The translations under genes were made by a program, and so were the position numbers. A stretch of DNA of 64,000 nucleotides, from the NCBI RefSeq assembly GCF_000421705.1, contig NZ_ATXN01000004.1:69501-133500 (forward strand), given 5' to 3'. How positions within the stretch are numbered: the stretch's first letter is position 1; every line of letters starts with the position of its first letter. Shown one piece after another: positions 56,648-63,830 of the stretch. This stretch comes from Brevundimonas naejangsanensis DSM 23858 (GTDB lineage: Bacteria; Pseudomonadota; Alphaproteobacteria; Caulobacterales; Caulobacteraceae). The notes under the pieces are model-generated. The model was not told the origin of the DNA and ran no database searches. It saw only the letters and a list, made by a program, of their open reading frames with translations.

Positions 56648-56718
56648 GGCCTCAAGTAGGGCGAAGCCCGACGGGCCCGCTAATAACGGCCTCAAGTAGC
56701 GCGAACGCGCGGTAGGCC
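56648..56718. repeat. REP-like 30-nt palindromic elements, copies 5 and 6 (tandem)
   Basis: Copies begin at 56648 and 56688, again 40 bases apart. The first has inner arms GGGC/GCCC around GAA with outer GGCCT/GGGCC. The second has a one-base-longer inner hairpin, GCGCGAACGCGC, with GGCCT/AGGCC outside. Together with 51650 this shows a regular 40-base tandem arrangement. Confidence 0.8.
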
Positions 56719-56825
56719 CACTTAAATGTCTTCAAACCGTCAGCGTTTGCGTCGTTAAAGCGTTAAGGGCGGCTGTTAGCTGTTGCAGCATCATCCGGCC
56801 ACGGCCGGTATCGGGCTGTTCGGGA

Positions 56826-57497
56826 ATGAAGACGATGATAAAGTCGGGCAAGCAGGCGAAGATCAAGGGCGGGCTGGCGGAATCCCCCAGCCACCTGATG
56901 CACCGGGCGCTGCAGCTGGCGTTGGATATCTACGCCGAGGAAGCCGGGCCGGACGGCCTGACCCAGCGCCAGTTCGCCGTGCTGGAGGCCGTGGCCGCCC
57001 GTTCGGGCCTGACGCAGACGGATCTGGTCAAGGCCACCGGCATCGACCGCTCGACCTTGGCCGACCTGGTGGCGCGCATGACGACCAAGGGCCTGCTGGA
57101 GCGCGAGCGTTCGACGCTGGACGCCCGCGCCAAGGCGGTGCGCCTGTCGCCCGAGGGCGAGGCCGCCCTGCTGGCCGCTCGCCCGCGCGTCGAGGTCGCC
57201 GATAAGCGGATCATGGCCCTGTTGCCCAAATCCAAACGCGACAGCTTCCTGGACCTGCTGTGCAGTCTGTCCGACGCCGCCGACGCCGTTCCCGAACAGG
57301 CTCGCGCCGAGATCAAGGCCGCGAAGAAAGCCGCCAAGGAAGCCAAGAAGGCGGAAAAGGCCGCGCGCAAGGGCGACGGCAAGAGCGATGGTCGCGGCAA
57401 GAAGAAGAAAAAGGGCGAGGTAATTGCAGATCAACCGCAGGCTGATGACGCCGCTGACGCCGTCGTGGTCCCGCTCAAGGATGCGGCTGAAGGCTGA
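56826..57497 (+). CDS. MarR-family regulator with lysine-rich tail
   Basis: A 223-residue protein. Residues 20-150 are a MarR winged helix: GLTQRQFAVLEAVAARSGLT, the recognition helix region TGIDRSTLADLVARMTTKGL, and the wing ERERSTLDARAKAVRLSPEG. Residues 160-198 are histone H1-like, made of Lys, Ala, Glu and Gly (AAKKAAKEAKKAEKAARK, then GRGKKKKKGE), followed by an acidic end. The tail probably adds non-specific DNA affinity. It has no gene on either side that it obviously controls. Confidence 0.87.
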   Translation: MKTMIKSGKQAKIKGGLAESPSHLMHRALQLALDIYAEEAGPDGLTQRQFAVLEAVAARSGLTQTDLVKATGIDRSTLADLVARMTTKGLLERERSTLDARAKAVRLSPEGEAALLAARPRVEVADKRIMALLPKSKRDSFLDLLCSLSDAADAVPEQARAEIKAAKKAAKEAKKAEKAARKGDGKSDGRGKKKKKGEVIADQPQADDAADAVVVPLKDAAEG

Positions 57498-57509
57498 GGT
57501 CTTCCTATC

Positions 57510-57617
57510 CCGCTTATCCCCGCGGAGGCGGGGACCCAGTAAGAGCCACGCGCTCTACGGCAGGAAAGCGGATATTTGCGGCCAAAGCCCTGGACCCCGG
57601 CGTCCGCCGGGATAAGC
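57510..57617. repeat. CCGCTCATCC-family inverted repeat, diverged full copy
   Basis: The left arm has CCGCTTATCCCCGCGGAGGC and CCAGTAAGAGCCAC; the right arm is TGGACCCCGGCGTCC then GCCGGGATAAGC. Both ends carry CGCTTATCC/GGATAAGC in place of CGCTCATCC, a paired change. The centre of about 55 bases contains GCGGATATTTGCGG. Confidence 0.65.
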
Positions 57618-57632
57618 AGATATTGAGGCTGC

Positions 57633-57866
57633 CTAAACCCGAATGTCGAGCAGGGAGCCGGGGCGCTGCAGGCGCGCGCTCGGCGCTGCCTGTTCGACCG
57701 GCGCAGAAACAGTCGCCACGGGACGCGCCGTCTCTGTCTCAGCGGCAACCGGCGCCGCCAGCCCCATGGCCTGACGGAAGAAGGCCGACTGGGCCGTTCT
57801 CAGGGCATGGGCCGCGCCGCCCGCCTGAGGCGGAAAGGCCGGCCGCTCGGACAAAATCGCGGACAT
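57633..57866 (-). CDS. Small conserved-looking protein, function unknown
   Basis: A 77-residue protein, MSAILSERP at the start, Ala/Pro/Val-rich in the middle, and ending RPGSLLDIRV. I recognise no domain. The start at 57866 is preferred to 57887 because a TTAACCAT box lies too close to the latter. It is upstream of repeats and next to ccmG. Coding status rests on composition and the box. Confidence 0.55.
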   Translation of the reverse strand: MSAILSERPAFPPQAGGAAHALRTAQSAFFRQAMGLAAPVAAETETARPVATVSAPVEQAAPSARLQRPGSLLDIRV

Positions 57867-57896
57867 GGGACGAGGATGCCCGCGCATCGTCTAGAT

Positions 57897-57904
57897 ATGG
57901 TTAA
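57897..57904 (-). promoter_or_regulatory. TTAACCAT box, possible CtrA half-site
   Basis: On the minus strand TTAACCAT lies 31 bases before the ATG of the small 77-residue protein. It is an exact match to the core form bound by CtrA in Caulobacter. It stands out in GC-rich DNA. Confidence 0.4.
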
Positions 57905-57935
57905 CGCTCGATTCACCCTGTTTCGGGTGATCCGC

Positions 57936-58499
57936 TCAACGCGCGGGCGCGCTCAGGGCGTCGGTCAGTTTCTTCAGGTCAGCGTCCGTCAGCACTGGCC
58001 CCGAGGACTTGGCGACGATGGTTCCGAAGGCGTCCACGGCGAAGCTTTCCGGCACGCCCGACACGCCCAGATCCAGCCCGGCCCGGCCCTCGCGATCAAC
58101 CAGCACCAGACGATAGGGATCGCCCAGTTCCTGCAGGAAGGCGTCGGTGGCGACGGGATCGTCCTTATAGGCCACGCCGACCACGGCGATCCCCTGCGCC
58201 TTCAGCTTCATCAGCTGCGGATGCTCCAGACGGCACGGCGCGCACCAGCTGGCGAAGACGTTGACGATCATCGGCTTGCCCACGCCCGCCGTCTTCAGGT
58301 CCAGCAGGTCGCTGCCGGCCTTGCCGCCCGACAGGATCGGCAGGACCGTCGTCTCGGGGATCGGCTGACCGACGAGGGCGTCGGGACGATAGGTCGGTCC
58401 TGCGGCGGGGTCGCCCGCCATTCGGTCCATCTGCGTCATCAGGAAGACGCCCAGCGCGACCAGAACGACGATGGGCAGCAGGGCCAGCCAGCGCTTCAT
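57936..58499 (-). CDS. ccmG: Cytochrome c biogenesis thioredoxin CcmG/DsbE
   Basis: Membrane-anchored periplasmic thioredoxin of 187 residues that reduces apocytochrome c. One N-terminal membrane helix (residues 5-22), then the active site FASWCAPCRLEHP with Cys86 and Cys89, and the cis-Pro in SGVPESFAVD. The ATG overlaps the ccmD stop (ATGA). Confidence 0.94.
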   Translation of the reverse strand: MKRWLALLPIVVLVALGVFLMTQMDRMAGDPAAGPTYRPDALVGQPIPETTVLPILSGGKAGSDLLDLKTAGVGKPMIVNVFASWCAPCRLEHPQLMKLKAQGIAVVGVAYKDDPVATDAFLQELGDPYRLVLVDREGRAGLDLGVSGVPESFAVDAFGTIVAKSSGPVLTDADLKKLTDALSAPAR

Positions 58500-58648
58500 T
58501 TGCGCTCGGCCTCCAGACGGGCCAGTTCGCGCTTCCAGCGGCGGGCGGCGATCAGGGCGCGAGCCGACAGGGCGGCCAGCACCACGGCGCTGATGCCCCA
58601 GGCGGGCCAGACGAAGGCGCCATAGGGGCTCATGTCCAGATCAAGCAT
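58496..58648 (-). CDS. ccmD: Heme exporter protein CcmD
   Basis: A 50-residue single-helix membrane protein between ccmC and ccmG. It reads MLDLDMSPYGAFVWPAWGIS, followed by a hydrophobic AVVLAALSARALIAA and a basic RRWKRELARLEAERK end, the classic CcmD layout. CcmD helps release holo-CcmE from CcmABC. It starts ten bases after ccmC and overlaps ccmG by four bases. Confidence 0.9.
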   Translation of the reverse strand: MLDLDMSPYGAFVWPAWGISAVVLAALSARALIAARRWKRELARLEAERK

Positions 58649-58658
58649 GGCGAACTCC

Positions 58659-59378
58659 TCAGGCTTCCAGCGCCGCGCGGGCGCGAAGGGTCAGAACGCG
58701 GCGGCGACGCACCTCCGTCCTGATGGACGTCAGCCAGATCGCGCCGAACAGCACGGCATAGGCCGCCATCATCGTCAGCAGGGCAGGCAGGAAGACCGGG
58801 TCCACGCTGGTCCCGCCCGAGCGCAGCAGCGACGCGGGCTGGTGCAGGGTGTTCCACCAGTCAACCGAGAACTTCACGATCGGCAGGTTGATCAGGCCCA
58901 CCAGGCCCAGCACCGCCGCCGCGCGCGCCGCCTTGGCCTCGTCGTCGATCGAGGCGCGCAGGGCCATGTAGCCGAGGTAGAAGAGGAACAGCACCAGCAC
59001 GCTGGTCAGGCGCGCGTCCCACACCCACCACGTCCCCCACATCGGCTGACCCCACAGGGAGCCGGTGACGAGGGCCAGAGCCGTGAAGGCCGCGCCCGGC
59101 ACGGCGGCCGCCCGCGCCGCCGCATCGGCCAGCGGATGGCGGAACACCAGGGCGAGGAAGCTGGACACGCCCAGCGCCCCATAGGCCATCAGGCCCAGAC
59201 TGGCCGCCGGGACGTGGATGAACATGATGCGCACGGTGTCGCCCTGCTGATAATCGGCAGGCGCAGTGAAGCTGAACCAGGTCCCGAGCAGCAGCAGGCC
59301 GAGCGCGCAGATCCACAGCACCGGGACCAGCGGGCCGGTAAAGCGCATGAAACGGTCGGGATTGGCGAGGCCGAACAT
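58659..59378 (-). CDS. ccmC: Heme transporter permease CcmC
   Basis: Inner-membrane protein of 239 residues with six helices that attaches heme to CcmE. The tryptophan-rich signature WGTWWVWDARLTS is present, with conserved His in FIHVPAASLGLM and TLHQPAS. The ATG at 59378 (MFGLANPDRFM) is preferred over the longer frame. It heads ccmC-ccmD-ccmG; ccmA and ccmB, normally just upstream, are not in the window. Confidence 0.95.
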   Translation of the reverse strand: MFGLANPDRFMRFTGPLVPVLWICALGLLLLGTWFSFTAPADYQQGDTVRIMFIHVPAASLGLMAYGALGVSSFLALVFRHPLADAAARAAAVPGAAFTALALVTGSLWGQPMWGTWWVWDARLTSVLVLFLFYLGYMALRASIDDEAKAARAAAVLGLVGLINLPIVKFSVDWWNTLHQPASLLRSGGTSVDPVFLPALLTMMAAYAVLFGAIWLTSIRTEVRRRRVLTLRARAALEA

Positions 59379-59447
59379 GGGCAGCCGATTACGCGGCCCC
59401 GCGCCCCACGGCAAGCGGGCGCGGCCTTTGACCCGTTGTCGCGGCTC

Positions 59448-60482
59448 TTACAGGCTCAGGCCGCTCTGCGCCGCCAGATCCTTCAGCGCCATCATCGGAC
59501 GCGGCCCCCAGTGGCCGATGACCTCCGACGCCGCCAGCGAGCCCAGCGCTCCGACCTGCGCCAGAGACAGGCCGCGCGACAGGCCCAGCAGCACGCCCGC
59601 CGCGTACTGATCGCCGGCGCCGGTGGTGTCGACGACCTTCTCGACCGGATAGGCTTCGACCTCGACCCGTTCGTCGCCACGGAACAGCACCGAACCGGCG
59701 GCCCCGCGCGTCACGGCCGCCACCTCGACGATGCGGCCCAGGTGGGCGGCGGCATGATCGAAATCCTCGGTCTCGAACAGGGCGTGCAACTCGGCCTCAT
59801 TGGCCAGGACGATGTCGGCCGAGGTCTCGATGAACTCCAGCAGCTCGGCGCGCCAGCGATGCACGACGAAGCTGTCGGACAGGGTGATGGCGACCTTGCG
59901 GCCCGCCGCATGGGCGGCGGCGGCGGCGGCCTCGAAGGCGGCGCGGGCCGGGGCCGGGTCGAACAGATAGCCTTCGAGATAGACGATGGCGCTGTCGCCG
60001 ATCACAGCGGCGTCCACGTCCGCCGTGGTCAGTTGGTTGGCGGCGCCCAGGAAGGTGCACATGGTGCGCTGGCCGTCCGGCGTGACGTTGATCAGGCAGC
60101 GGCCCGTGCCGAAGCCGTTTCCGGCGCCGTCTTCCAGCGCGGGGGTATCGAAGTGGACGCCGACGGCGCGGATGTCGTGGCTGAAGACCTCGCCCAGGGT
60201 GTCTTTCGCCACCTTGCCGATATAGGCGGCGCGCCCGCCGAACGAGCCGACGCCCGCGACGGTGTTGCCCGCCGAACCGCCGGACGCCTCGACCCCCGCC
60301 GCCATTGCGTCATACAGGGCCGCGCTCTGATCCTCGTCGACCAGTTGCATCGAGCCGGGGACCAGGCCCTTGGCCTCCAGGAAGGCCGGTTCGCACGGCG
60401 CCAGGACGTCGACGATGGCGTTGCCAAGGGCGCAGACGTCGAAGCGGGTGTTTTGGGCGAAGGCGGGCAGGGCTTGGGTCAT
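59448..60482 (-). CDS. Adenosine kinase (PfkB family)
   Basis: Ribokinase/PfkB-type sugar kinase of 344 residues, closest in pattern to bacterial adenosine kinases. The start has FDVCALGNAIVDVLA, then GGSAGNTVAGVGSFGGRAAYIGKV in pieces, and the catalytic GAGD motif in VVDTTGAGDQYAAGVL. It lies 69 bases upstream of ccmC on the same strand, so a shared transcript is possible but functionally unexplained. Confidence 0.88.
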   Translation of the reverse strand: MTQALPAFAQNTRFDVCALGNAIVDVLAPCEPAFLEAKGLVPGSMQLVDEDQSAALYDAMAAGVEASGGSAGNTVAGVGSFGGRAAYIGKVAKDTLGEVFSHDIRAVGVHFDTPALEDGAGNGFGTGRCLINVTPDGQRTMCTFLGAANQLTTADVDAAVIGDSAIVYLEGYLFDPAPARAAFEAAAAAAHAAGRKVAITLSDSFVVHRWRAELLEFIETSADIVLANEAELHALFETEDFDHAAAHLGRIVEVAAVTRGAAGSVLFRGDERVEVEAYPVEKVVDTTGAGDQYAAGVLLGLSRGLSLAQVGALGSLAASEVIGHWGPRPMMALKDLAAQSGLSL

Positions 60483-60606
60483 CCGCGCCCCATAGCGGGG
60501 CAGACGGCCGCGCACCAGACTTCAGACCTTCGCCGCGAGCGAAAACCGGCCTAAAGCCGTCGGACCTGTTGCAGACGCCCCTCGCCGGGGCTTGCGGAGC
60601 CGCGCC

Positions 60607-61503
60607 ATGACCGACGTCGCCGTCCTGACCCCCGATCCGGCCGATCCCACCTATTCGACCCTGTGGCCCGGCGTGCTGGACCGGCTGGGCGAGGCGCTGG
60701 CGACGGCGGGGATCACGGCGCGGCCGACGCCGTGGACCGACCATGTCGAGAACGCCCGCGCCCTGATGGACTTTCCCCTGGTCCTGCCGCTGCTTGTCTG
60801 GGGCTATCATCAGGACCACCACAGGTGGCTCCAGGCCTGCTCGACCTGGGCCGAGGCGGGCGCGCCTTTGGCCAATCCCGCCCAGACCCTGCGCTGGAAC
60901 GCCGACAAACGCTATCTGGCCCGCCTGTCGGAAAAGGGCGTCGCCGTCCCGCGGACGATCTTCGCCGACCATGTGGACGCTACGGTTCTGGAAGCCGCCT
61001 TCGCCGCGATAGGCGCCGAGACCCTGATCGTCAAACCGACCGTCTCGGGCGGCGCCTGGCGCACCCTGCGGGTGACGGCGGGCGAGCCCTTGGACATGGC
61101 CCTGGCCAACGCCCCCGTCGGCGGCACGATGATCCAGCCCTACCTCAAGGCCATCGAGACCGAGGGCGAGACCTCCCTGCTCTATTTCGGCGGCGAGCTA
61201 AGCCATGTCGTCAACAAGCGCCCCGGCGCGGCGGGCGAGTTCCGCATCCAGACCCAATATGGCGGTCAGTATCAGGCGCTGGACGTCGCGCCGCAAGGCG
61301 CGCTGGACCTGGCCGAGCGCACCCTGGCCGCCATCGACGAGGACCTGCTCTACGCCCGCATCGACATGACCCTGAACGGCGACGGCGACTGGGTGCTGAT
61401 GGAGGCGGAGCTGATCGAGCCGGACTTCTACCTGGCCGCCGCGCCGCAAGCCGGAGCCCGCTTCGGCCAAGCGGTGCGGGCCCGGCTGGAGCGCAAAGCC
61501 TAG
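60607..61503 (+). CDS. ATP-grasp ligase, DcsG/RimK-like
   Basis: A 298-residue member of the ATP-grasp superfamily. A pre-ATP-grasp domain (VLTPDPADPTYSTLWPGVLD, then LLVWGYHQD) is followed by LRWNADKRYLARLSEKGV, ATP-binding TLIVKPTVSGGAWRT, MIQPYLKAIETEGETSLLYF, and the metal-binding end ARIDMTLNGDGDWVLMEAEL with Glu and Asn-like ligands. The pattern recalls the O-ureidoserine cyclo-ligase DcsG and related uncharacterised ligases. No companion biosynthetic genes are near. It converges with nth, overlapping by four bases. Confidence 0.82.
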   Translation: MTDVAVLTPDPADPTYSTLWPGVLDRLGEALATAGITARPTPWTDHVENARALMDFPLVLPLLVWGYHQDHHRWLQACSTWAEAGAPLANPAQTLRWNADKRYLARLSEKGVAVPRTIFADHVDATVLEAAFAAIGAETLIVKPTVSGGAWRTLRVTAGEPLDMALANAPVGGTMIQPYLKAIETEGETSLLYFGGELSHVVNKRPGAAGEFRIQTQYGGQYQALDVAPQGALDLAERTLAAIDEDLLYARIDMTLNGDGDWVLMEAELIEPDFYLAAAPQAGARFGQAVRARLERKA

Positions 61504-62285
61504 CCCCCCATGAAGCTGGCCCGCGACGGGCACAGGTCGGAGATCACACAACCTTCGCATTTCGGTCTCTGCGCCAGACAGGTGTAGCGGCCGTGCAGGA
61601 TCAACCAGTGATGCGCCTTGGGCAGCCAGGCCTCGGGCACCACCTGGTGCAGTTGCGCCTCCACCTTGTCCGGCGTCGCGGCGTTGGCCAGCCCCAGCCG
61701 GTGCGAGACGCGGAAGACGTGGGTGTCCACCGCAATGGCCGGCTCGATCCCCAGTTCGTTCAGCACCACGCTGGCCGTTTTGCGCCCCACGCCCGGCAGG
61801 GCCTGCAGGTCGGCGCGGTTCAGCGGCACCTCGCCGCCGTGTTTCTCGACCAGCATCCGCGCGGCGGCGATGACGTTCTTCGCCTTGGTCCGGTAAAGGC
61901 CGATCGAGGCGATCAGGGGGATCAACCCCTCCTCGCCCAGGGCCAGCATCTTCTGCGGCGTGTCGGCGACGGCGAACAGGGCCTTGGTCGCCTTGTTGAC
62001 CCCCACGTCCGTCGCCTGGGCCGACAGGGCCACCGCGACCACCAACGTATAGGGATTGACGAAGTCCAGCTCGGTCTTCGGGTCCGGCATGACGCCCGAC
62101 AGGCGGACAAAGATCTCCTCCACCCGATCCTCGTCCGGCGGCCAGCTGATGATCGCGCCGACCGGCGCCTTTTTCGGCTGACGCGAGCGCTTGCCCGGCG
62201 GCGGGGTCAGGGCGGCCTTGGCGGTGCGGGACGCGGCGCGCGGGCGGGCGGCGGGCGCAGATAGGGTCGATTTTCGGCCAGTCAT
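61500..62285 (-). CDS. nth: Endonuclease III
   Basis: DNA glycosylase/AP lyase of 261 residues for oxidised pyrimidines. The helix-hairpin-helix LPGVGRKTASVVLNELG holds the catalytic Lys; the catalytic Asp is in AVDTHVFRVSHRL. The iron-sulfur cluster ligands are CLAQRPKCEGCVISDLC, a C-x6-C-x2-C-x5-C pattern. About 50 residues rich in Arg, Lys, Ala and Pro precede the family core. The ATG at 62285 is the first plausible start. Confidence 0.95.
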   Translation of the reverse strand: MTGRKSTLSAPAARPRAASRTAKAALTPPPGKRSRQPKKAPVGAIISWPPDEDRVEEIFVRLSGVMPDPKTELDFVNPYTLVVAVALSAQATDVGVNKATKALFAVADTPQKMLALGEEGLIPLIASIGLYRTKAKNVIAAARMLVEKHGGEVPLNRADLQALPGVGRKTASVVLNELGIEPAIAVDTHVFRVSHRLGLANAATPDKVEAQLHQVVPEAWLPKAHHWLILHGRYTCLAQRPKCEGCVISDLCPSRASFMGG

Positions 62286-62391
62286 GCGTCTGGCTTCGCC
62301 TTCCACGGACGCCTCGTCAACGGGGGTGGGCCGCTTGACGCCCGCAGCGCCTTCCCCCAAGCCGCAACAGGGACAAGGGGAAAAGACGGTC

Positions 62392-63735
62392 ATGATCCAT
62401 TTATCGCGCGCGCTGACGACAGCGGCCTTTTTGGCGTTGGCCGTGTCGGCGTCCGCCCAGACCCCCGCCGCCGACACGCCCGTCATCGCTTATCACGGCG
62501 CGGTCCTGATCGACGGCACAGGCGCCGCGCCGCGCCGCGGAACCACAATCCTTGTTCAGGGCGAACGCATCCTGGCGATCCAGCCTGACGCCGACGCCAT
62601 GCCGTCAAGCGCCGAACGGGTCGATGTCTCCGGCCTTCATGTCCTGCCCGGCCTGATCGACAGCCATGTGCATATCGCCACTCCGCCGAACGCCGACAGG
62701 GCGCATGTCCACATGCAGCGCTGGCTCTACTCGGGCGTCACCGCCGTTCGCGGCATGGCCGACGACCTGCGCTCCGTCGGCGAACTGGCGCGTCAGGCGC
62801 GGGTAGGAGAGGTTCCGTCGCCCGACATCTATTACGCCGCCCTCATGGCGGGCGAGGGCTTCTTCGACGACCCCCGCACGAGGGCCGTGACCGCAGGCGA
62901 GATTCCGGGCCGAACGCCCTGGATGCAGGCGATCACCCCCGAAACGGACCTGCCCCTGGCCGTCGCCATGGCGCGCGGAACCTCCGCCTCCGGAATCAAG
63001 ATCTACGCCGACCTGCCGGCGGAGCGCATCGCCGCCGTCACGGCCGAGGCCCATCGCCAGGGATTCCCAGTCTGGACCCACGCCATGGTCTATCCGGCGA
63101 CGCCGCAGGAGGTGATCGACGCCGGTCCCGACGTCATGTCCCACGCCTGCATCCTGGCCCACCAGGCCCAGACGCCCGCCGATCGCCCCCAGAGCTACGC
63201 CAGCCGCACGCCGATCGACCGCGCCCCCTTCCTCAATGGCGACAATCCGGTGGTGCAGGGCCTGCTGAACCAGATGCGCGACAAGGGGATCGTCCTGGAC
63301 GCCACCGTCTGGGTCTACGCCGATCAGGAACGCGCCGTCTCCGACCGGCCGGGCGCCCGCCAGCCGATCTGTTCGGGGCCGATGGTCTTCGCCCTGACCC
63401 GTCAGGCCTATCGCACCGGGGTCGCCATCGCCGCCGGCACCGACGGAGAGACGCCGGAGGCCGATCCCTGGCCCGCCCTGCTGGAAGAGATGGAGCTGCT
63501 GCAGAACGCTGTCGGCATGACGCCGGGCGACGTCATCGTCGCCGCCACAGCCACCGCCGCCCGCGCCCTGAATCAGGAAGCCGATATGGGGACGCTGGCG
63601 GCGGGCAAACTGGCGAACATGATCTTCGTGGCGGGCGATCCGTCCGCCGACGTGGCCAATCTGCGCCGTCTGGTCTTCACCGTGAAACGGGGACAGCGTT
63701 TCGAGCGCCGCGATTTCGCGCCGGCGCGGGACTAA
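62392..63735 (+). CDS. Secreted amidohydrolase
   Basis: A metal-dependent amidohydrolase of 447 residues with a signal peptide (MIHLSRALTTAAFLALAVSA, cleavage near ASAQ). Metal ligands are expected in GLIDSHVHIATPP, the later His in VWTHAMVYP and MSHACILAH, and Asp in AAGTDGETPEADPW. Such periplasmic proteins include Xaa-Pro and N-acyl amino acid hydrolases; the substrate is unknown. Divergent from nth. Confidence 0.9.
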   Translation: MIHLSRALTTAAFLALAVSASAQTPAADTPVIAYHGAVLIDGTGAAPRRGTTILVQGERILAIQPDADAMPSSAERVDVSGLHVLPGLIDSHVHIATPPNADRAHVHMQRWLYSGVTAVRGMADDLRSVGELARQARVGEVPSPDIYYAALMAGEGFFDDPRTRAVTAGEIPGRTPWMQAITPETDLPLAVAMARGTSASGIKIYADLPAERIAAVTAEAHRQGFPVWTHAMVYPATPQEVIDAGPDVMSHACILAHQAQTPADRPQSYASRTPIDRAPFLNGDNPVVQGLLNQMRDKGIVLDATVWVYADQERAVSDRPGARQPICSGPMVFALTRQAYRTGVAIAAGTDGETPEADPWPALLEEMELLQNAVGMTPGDVIVAATATAARALNQEADMGTLAAGKLANMIFVAGDPSADVANLRRLVFTVKRGQRFERRDFAPARD

Positions 63736-63830
63736 CTGCGCCCTCTGCGACATTTTTACGCAGCTCGCCCTTGTATTCTGGACGCCGCCGTCCATTTTAC
63801 GCGCGAAATTCCAAGCGAGCTGTCTCCCCC

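Noticed and set aside
56755..56766. TTAA-AGCG-TTAA as a full CtrA site
   Set aside because: The spacing is four bases, whereas the bipartite CtrA site needs about seven.
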